From: Rubrobacter sp. | Lineage (GTDB): Bacteria > Actinomycetota > Rubrobacteria > Rubrobacterales > Rubrobacteraceae | Length of the DNA: 9,972 bases | NCBI GenBank assembly: GCA_019247245.1 | Contig: JAFAPF010000415.1 | Coordinates: 1-9,972 of the forward strand | Direction: 5' to 3' | Shown here: positions 6,105-9,972 of the stretch, piece after piece | How the letters are laid out: each line of letters begins with the position of its first letter | Numbering within the stretch: position 1 is the stretch's first letter | Position numbers and translations under genes: made by a program | Notes under the pieces: generated by a model | Told to the model about the DNA's origin: nothing | The model's input: only the letters and a program-made list of their open reading frames with translations | The model's database searches: none

Positions 6105-6581
6105 CTATCGGGACGCAGCTAGTGCCTCGAATCCTGGCGCGATGATCGAAGCAGCCACGAACGAGATCGCCTGGGATGACGACTCTGCGGCAAAGCCGGT
6201 GGCGGCGACACCGCCGCCTAAGGCCATCAGGGCCACGTAGTTCATCGTCAACTTCCCCTGGTGACGCAGATCTGTCTCCACCTCTTCCCAGAGTGCCTCG
6301 TCTATATCGTTGGCAACCTTCCGTTCGTGCTCAAGATCCATTATGCTCGACACTTCGGACGTCGATACAGAAATCTGGCCCTGGTTGCGCGCTGCGTCGG
6401 CGAGCCTAAGAACCTCGTCGGCTTCGAGGTTTAGGGCGTACACCGTAAATAGGTCCCCAGGCGGTTTGATCGAGGCTTCACGCACGACAGAGAAGCTAAT
6501 TACTCCATCCAACTGCTGTAGATCTTTAATCAACTGATCGGTGCAGGATGGAGGAGCTATTATCTCGATTTCTGTGTGCAT
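6105..6581 (-). CDS. N-terminal half of a DUF389-type membrane protein, cut by a premature TAG
   Basis: A 158-residue frame whose ATG at 6581 follows a strong GGGAGG site six bases upstream. Residues 1-75 look like a soluble alpha/beta domain: TEIEIIAPPSCTDQLIKDL opening, repeated beta-strand-like segments VISFSVV, LFTVYALNL and ISVSTSEV. An acidic helical linker (82-108) leads to membrane helices from about 113, with GGGVAATGF and SIIAPGFEALA. The order of soluble domain, then helices, then (I/M)APG, matches DUF389 (uncharacterised hydrophobic domain) proteins, where the same motif usually reads GAMLIAP. Here the frame stops at TAG (6107-6105) right where the family continues; the continuation is in the other frame at 5656-6102. 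The pair therefore looks like one gene broken by a one-base deletion, or by a sequencing error. Confidence 0.75.
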   Translation of the reverse strand: MHTEIEIIAPPSCTDQLIKDLQQLDGVISFSVVREASIKPPGDLFTVYALNLEADEVLRLADAARNQGQISVSTSEVSSIMDLEHERKVANDIDEALWEEVETDLRHQGKLTMNYVALMALGGGVAATGFAAESSSQAISFVAASIIAPGFEALAASR

Positions 6582-6622
6582 TTTTAGCCTCCCGGAGAGA
6601 TTTCTGAGCTCAGCTAAGCGTT

Positions 6623-6637
6623 ACCGAATCGCTCGGT
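6623..6637. promoter_or_regulatory. Inverted repeat upstream of the DUF389-type gene
   Basis: ACCGA-ATCGC-TCGGT is a perfect 5+5 repeat about 42 bases before the start at 6581. The same ACCGA...TCGGT arms recur downstream of the gene at 5573-5588. It may be an operator or leader hairpin. A second palindrome, CTGAGCTCAG, lies at 6604-6613. Confidence 0.3.
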
Positions 6638-7439
6638 GATTTGCGTACATATCCATAAGGCGGTTGTGTGCTTAAAACGCGCCAACCAAGCGGACGAATA
6701 GGTGTCCGGTTCTCATACTATACTCTCACATCCTCTGAGTATGCGAGCAGCCCTTAGTGGAACTTGCTGAAAAGTAGTACGAGGGGCCCTCGGTCGTAAA
6801 TTCGTTGGCCTTCAACGGCAGAAATAGGGCTTCTTTGCCTTTTATTGTCAACTCGTACGATTTCAGCTGGGCCTATCAGCAATTCTCAGACAGTTTCGCT
6901 AGGTAGCCAAGCCCATTAGACGTTACAAGGGGCCGAGCAGCAGGGCAGCCCCCTGGTCCTGGGCGCAAGCTCTTTAGGGAGGCGGCAGGCTTCAGCGGGT
7001 GGCATCATAGGCGCTGAGCGTACTAGCGAAGGAGGAAGCTTGAGAAGAGTAAGGAAGTTAGCTTGGCAAGTTAGGCTATGACTCATTCGATGCTGAAGAG
7101 GAGAAGAATCTATGATAAATAATCTCTATGATTTCGCCGTAAGAACTGCCTCTGAGAGGAGAGATATGATCCGATTGCCACGATCACCCTTACCTACCCC
7201 CCTACAGAGCAAGATATTGAAAACCAAACATCTCGTACAGCGTTAGCCATAATAGTTGAACGGGTGTGCCGTACCCGCAGTACGCAAGAAACGTTGAGCA
7301 TCCAGGGCATCAACTGAGGAGATTGCCGGTCCCCAGCGCCTCCACACGGATCAGTGCTTTTGACTTACGCTGTATTATTAATAGCTTACTTACTGGTATT
7401 AATCATGTTTGGAACCTACAGAGAAAGGAGCAGAGAGAG
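6638..7439. other. About 800 bases without a convincing gene
   Basis: No frame has both a recognised domain and a proper start. Small symmetric sequences occur: ATACTC-N11-GAGTAT at 6720-6742, and CGAGGG-G-CCCTCG at 6780-6792. GGCA and TGCC near 6819-6842, followed by TTTTATT, make a poor plus-strand terminator-like site. A purine-rich stretch runs at about 7027-7110. A stop-free but startless frame spans roughly 6926-7074. The region could be decayed coding sequence or hold a small RNA; neither is shown. Confidence 0.45.
7112..7246 (+). CDS. Possible 44-residue peptide, unrecognised
   Basis: An ATG with GAGGAG eight bases upstream opens a 44-codon frame ending in TAG. The product starts MINNLYDFAVRTASERRD and has no hydrophobic segment or known motif. 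The only support is the good ribosome site; it might also be the head of a decayed gene. Confidence 0.2.
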   Translation: MINNLYDFAVRTASERRDMIRLPRSPLPTPLQSKILKTKHLVQR

Positions 7440-7823
7440 CTGAAGCGCATCAAACCCGATAGGAGATACGCCGTCGTGGTTGTGCTCGTTCTGCTCGCGC
7501 GCGTTGTCGCACTCCTCTTCACCATAAAGCAAGCTCCCTGGCGAGGGCCGAAATCCTCGCTGCATGCGCCGAGGGGTCTCGCCCTCAGCATAACCGAAAG
7601 CGGCGATGCTATCGATGCTCCATCAGCGAACTTAGAAACCTTTGGCCTTATAAGAGCTACTCTGAGCAATATCCTAGGACCACCGCAGCAAGCCCTACGG
7701 CTTGACCGGTCCTCTGATACTATGTGCCTTCGTGGTGGTGTGCTCCTCTATATCGTGCTGCTCGTGCCGTTGGTAGGTGAGCTTTTACTGAGGCTGGAGA
7801 GCCTGTCACAGTCGAGCAAATGA
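7440..7823 (+). CDS. Unrecognised two-span membrane protein, possibly decayed
   Basis: The reading frame is open from 7266 to 7823, but coding character appears only from about 7440, where codons turn GC-rich at the third position. From there it reads KRIKPDRRYA, then a membrane segment VVVVLVLLARVVALLF. A mostly polar stretch of about 70 residues follows, then a second membrane segment LLYIVLLVPLVGELLL, ending in LESLSQSSK. AGGAG lies nine bases before a CTG at 7440, and no ATG, GTG or TTG fits, so a lost start or upstream frame break is likely. I do not recognise the family. It lies about 130 bases upstream of the acyltransferase gene on the same strand, so a shared transcript is possible. 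Confidence 0.35.
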   Translation: MKRIKPDRRYAVVVVLVLLARVVALLFTIKQAPWRGPKSSLHAPRGLALSITESGDAIDAPSANLETFGLIRATLSNILGPPQQALRLDRSSDTMCLRGGVLLYIVLLVPLVGELLLRLESLSQSSK

Positions 7824-7953
7824 TTCCCAAAGTACTGGAAGTTATCTCATAAATACCAACCTGGGCGATGAGGGAACTATACATTCGGAATGAATCGATC
7901 TCAAAAGGCAGAAAACCGTTACTCGCAAGCCTCGCCAGACCACAGGATATTCA

Positions 7954-9177
7954 TTGCTCTCTATTTATGAGAAGCTTCTAGTTAAAGAAGAGAAGCCCAG
8001 GGTGAGTAGCAGGGTTAACGAAATCGACTTGGCACGGTTTTTGGCAGCATTGTCGGTTGTGCTTTTTCATTACACGTTTAGAGGCTACGCTGCTGATAAT
8101 ATGACAATTATGCCGTATGAGCTGCTTGCTCCGATCTCCAAGTATGGTTATCTTGGCGTTCCATTGTTCTTTATGGTTAGCGGGTTCGTCATTTTGATGA
8201 CAGCATCATCTGGCTCCCTCAAGAAATTTACTATTTCCAGAATAATCCGTCTTTACCCGGCGTTCTTGATTTGTTGTACCGCAACGTTCATAGCAACTCT
8301 CTTGATAGGAGGAACGTATTATTCAGCTTCCTTGAAGCTGTACTTGATTAACCTGACGATGTTTAGCGGATTTGTTGGGCTACCCCCTATAGATAGCGTG
8401 TATTGGTCTCTTTATATCGAAATGCAATTTTACGCACTAGTCGCCTTGGTTTTATTATTTAGACAAATACATCGAGCTCAGTTATTGCTTATTCTGTGGC
8501 TAGGCATCACTGTTACTTTAGAAGCACTACCGGTCAGTCCACTCAATGGCATCTTTATAGTCAATTTTTCGGCCTACTTCATTGCGGGTGCCATGTTTTT
8601 TCTAGTATATATGGAAGGCTTGACAGCAATACGGGTTATTATAATTATTGGGGCCTTGGGAGTTGCACTTTATCAATCTTGGTATGACTTCACGCCCGCC
8701 TTGTCACTAACGACTTATCATAAGGGAACGCTACAAGGTCTAGGGCAGTATTACCATACTGATTTTAACTATTATGTGGTAGCGGGGATTATCTCGGTGT
8801 TTTTTGTTCTTATGTTCTTGATGTCTACAAGGCGCACAGGAGTTATTCGGGACAGAAACTGGGTAGCAGTGGGGGGATTAACATACCCACTTTACCTTAT
8901 TCACGCGAACATTGGCTACATGATATTTAACCTTGCCTATCCAACCGTCAACCGGCATATACTACTATTAGGCACCATCTTTATAATGATTGTTTTTGCG
9001 TACCTGGTAAATCAAAAGGTTGAGCGGAGGTATTCAAGAAGTCTACAAATTATACTGGAGCTTGCGTTTACCTCAATAGCTATGCGTCTAGCTAAACGCG
9101 GAAAGTCCGGACAGCCTTATAACAAAGGTATAGGCAAGGTTCAAGAAGGTTCATACGAAAGCAGAGATGCTCTTTAG
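7954..9177 (+). CDS. Acyltransferase family 3 membrane protein (OafA/YrhL type)
   Basis: A 407-residue protein with about ten membrane segments. N-terminal motif NEIDLARFLAALSVVLFHY (22-40) holds the conserved His39 of this family. It is followed by GYLGVPLFFMVSGFVI (65-80), RIIRLYPAF (96-104), and YWSLYIEMQFY (150-160), the usual WSL-x2-E-x2-FY signature. Enzymes of this family transfer acetyl or other acyl groups to sugars of surface polysaccharides, glycolipids or peptidoglycan; the substrate here is unknown. A basic, polar tail follows the last helix. TTG at 7954 has AGGA six bases upstream; GTG at codon 17 is an alternative start. Its codons are visibly AT-richer than those of the tat-ubiA genes, and it lies beside a decayed transposase, which suggests acquisition by transfer. 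Confidence 0.9.
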   Translation: MLSIYEKLLVKEEKPRVSSRVNEIDLARFLAALSVVLFHYTFRGYAADNMTIMPYELLAPISKYGYLGVPLFFMVSGFVILMTASSGSLKKFTISRIIRLYPAFLICCTATFIATLLIGGTYYSASLKLYLINLTMFSGFVGLPPIDSVYWSLYIEMQFYALVALVLLFRQIHRAQLLLILWLGITVTLEALPVSPLNGIFIVNFSAYFIAGAMFFLVYMEGLTAIRVIIIIGALGVALYQSWYDFTPALSLTTYHKGTLQGLGQYYHTDFNYYVVAGIISVFFVLMFLMSTRRTGVIRDRNWVAVGGLTYPLYLIHANIGYMIFNLAYPTVNRHILLLGTIFIMIVFAYLVNQKVERRYSRSLQIILELAFTSIAMRLAKRGKSGQPYNKGIGKVQEGSYESRDAL

Positions 9178-9302
9178 CTCTCTCCCACAAAATCAAATTG
9201 ACTCCTTTGGACTTGACCCAGTTTGGTGGTTCTTCCTAGCTTTTGGCGAAGAAGTACGGAAAGCTAGTAGCCGAGAGGATCCAGTAGATCATCGAGGTCG
9301 CT

Positions 9303-9720
9303 CATGTCAAACTCTCGCACTGTTCTGCCCGCTCCCAAGCTGCTCTGAGCCTACTACTCGGCGTTCGTGCCGCCGAAAACGCTATCACCCTTTCCGTAAG
9401 AACCTCTTCACTCGTAGCTCTTTGCCCCGTGTGCGAGAAGCGATCCGCCAGGATCCACTCCTGGTGCATGAGGACGCTATCCGATCTGCCCTGGCAGGAG
9501 GGGGTCCCCGTTACTATTTATCTCCGGGTCAAGAGATTCTTCTATGACAGGGATTCTTGCGAGAGGAGGATCTTTTCGGAACGTTTGCCGGGTGTGGCGG
9601 CTTACTACGGTCGCAGACCGAGCGACTCGAGAGCTGGTTCACGCACGTCTCCTTCGCCCTCAGAGGTGAGGCGGGCTTTCGCCTTCTGAAGTTTCTCAAC
9701 TCGCTCAAAAGCTTCCCGGA
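9303..9720 (+). pseudogene. Decayed N-terminal fragment of an ISL3-family transposase
   Basis: No intact frame exists, but joined frames give a clear ISL3-type N terminus. Frame one (about 9350-9620) reads LLLGVRAAENAITLSVR, then CPVCEKRSARIHS, TLSDLPWQ, VKRFFYDRDSCERRIF and SERLPGVAAYYGRR. This is the zinc-binding region of ISL3 transposases, with CPVC intact; the Cys expected after the RRFF-like motif is replaced by Tyr. Near 9620 one base is lost and the other frame continues with TERLESWFTHVSFALRGEAG. Similarity fades after GFRLL at about 9690. Only about 130 of roughly 400 residues remain, without the DDE core, so it cannot transpose on its own. Terminal repeats were not found. It lies between the acyltransferase gene and the second aromatic secreted protein. 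Confidence 0.75.
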
Positions 9721-9723
9721 ACC

Positions 9724-9972
9724 TCAAGCCTCGAGAGACATGGAAACAGGACCGGGCGAACTGACAGTGGGGCTAAGGATCTTCTTCTTCCCATCCTCGC
9801 TCTCCCCGTACCACCATCCCAACTCAGGGCTCCAACACCACCACTCCCAACTACCAGCCTTATACATCCTGTAGTCCCAGTACCAGCCGCAACTGTCTTG
9901 GTCCTCTTGGGCCACAGCCGCCGTTGCGCTACCCCCCTGGAACGCTACTGCTAGAAGTGCTGCCACTACTAA
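9724..9972 (-). CDS. Second small secreted Trp-rich, two-cysteine protein (5' end outside the window)
   Basis: The frame is open to the right edge of the window, so the start and the beginning of the signal peptide are missing. The visible part begins LVVAALLAVAF, the end of a hydrophobic signal core, and AVA before QEDQD is a likely cleavage site. The mature part contains CGWYWDYRMY, then GSWEWWCWSPELGWWY, with exactly two Cys 18 positions apart, and a polar tail of about 26 residues (SEDGKKK onward). The block CGWY...WCWSP-x2-GW is shared with the protein at 3881-4114, where the Cys are 14 positions apart; the rest is different, so these are diverged family members. No function is recognised. 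It ends only a few bases past the transposase fragment, which lies on the opposite strand. Confidence 0.75.
   Translation of the reverse strand, partial: LVVAALLAVAFQGGSATAAVAQEDQDSCGWYWDYRMYKAGSWEWWCWSPELGWWYGESEDGKKKILSPTVSSPGPVSMSLEA

Noticed and set aside
6819..6849. Possible plus-strand intrinsic terminator (GGCA...TGCC then TTTTATT)
   Set aside because: Only four consecutive pairs form, and no plus-strand gene lies upstream.
1..9972. CRISPR array, tRNA, rRNA or prophage genes
   Set aside because: No regularly spaced repeats, no T-loop or acceptor pattern, and no phage-type proteins were seen on either strand.

Overview
The window looks like a chromosomal segment of an actinobacterium. 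The basis is a decaprenyl-phosphate phosphoribosyltransferase of the UbiA family, a flippase-like membrane protein and a tatA-tatC pair read as one unit, together with moderately GC-rich coding sequence and strong Shine-Dalgarno sites. A Rubrobacter-like lineage fits by general impression, but no marker in the window proves the genus.

Left third (1-3217, minus strand): a compact gene run transcribed right to left. The order is a membrane-anchored TPR protein, tatA (apparently frameshifted), tatC, a UbiA-family DPPR synthase, and a flippase-like protein cut by the window edge. Short gaps and one candidate promoter upstream of the TPR gene suggest an operon joining Tat protein export to the making and handling of polyprenyl-linked sugars for the cell envelope.

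Middle (3218-6581, minus strand): widely spaced single genes separated by roughly 500-660 bp gaps. They are a very small secreted protein rich in tryptophan and tyrosine with a strong hairpin downstream, a DUF6790-type membrane protein, and a DUF389-type membrane protein split in two by an apparent frameshift. Between the first two lies a short element bounded by 13-bp inverted repeats, which may be a MITE or insertion-sequence remnant.

Right third (6582-9972): an accessory-looking region. It has about 860 bp with no convincing gene, a plus-strand membrane ORF without a clear start, an AT-richer acyltransferase-3 gene, a decayed N-terminal fragment of an ISL3-type transposase, and, at the right edge on the minus strand, a second member of the tryptophan-rich secreted protein family.

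The main points for follow-up are the two divergent copies of the Trp/Tyr-rich, two-cysteine secreted protein, the two independent single-base frame breaks (tatA and DUF389), and the inverted-repeat element. Nothing resembling a CRISPR array, tRNA, rRNA or prophage was seen. No complete undescribed multi-gene system is evident; the secreted aromatic protein family is the best candidate for something undescribed.
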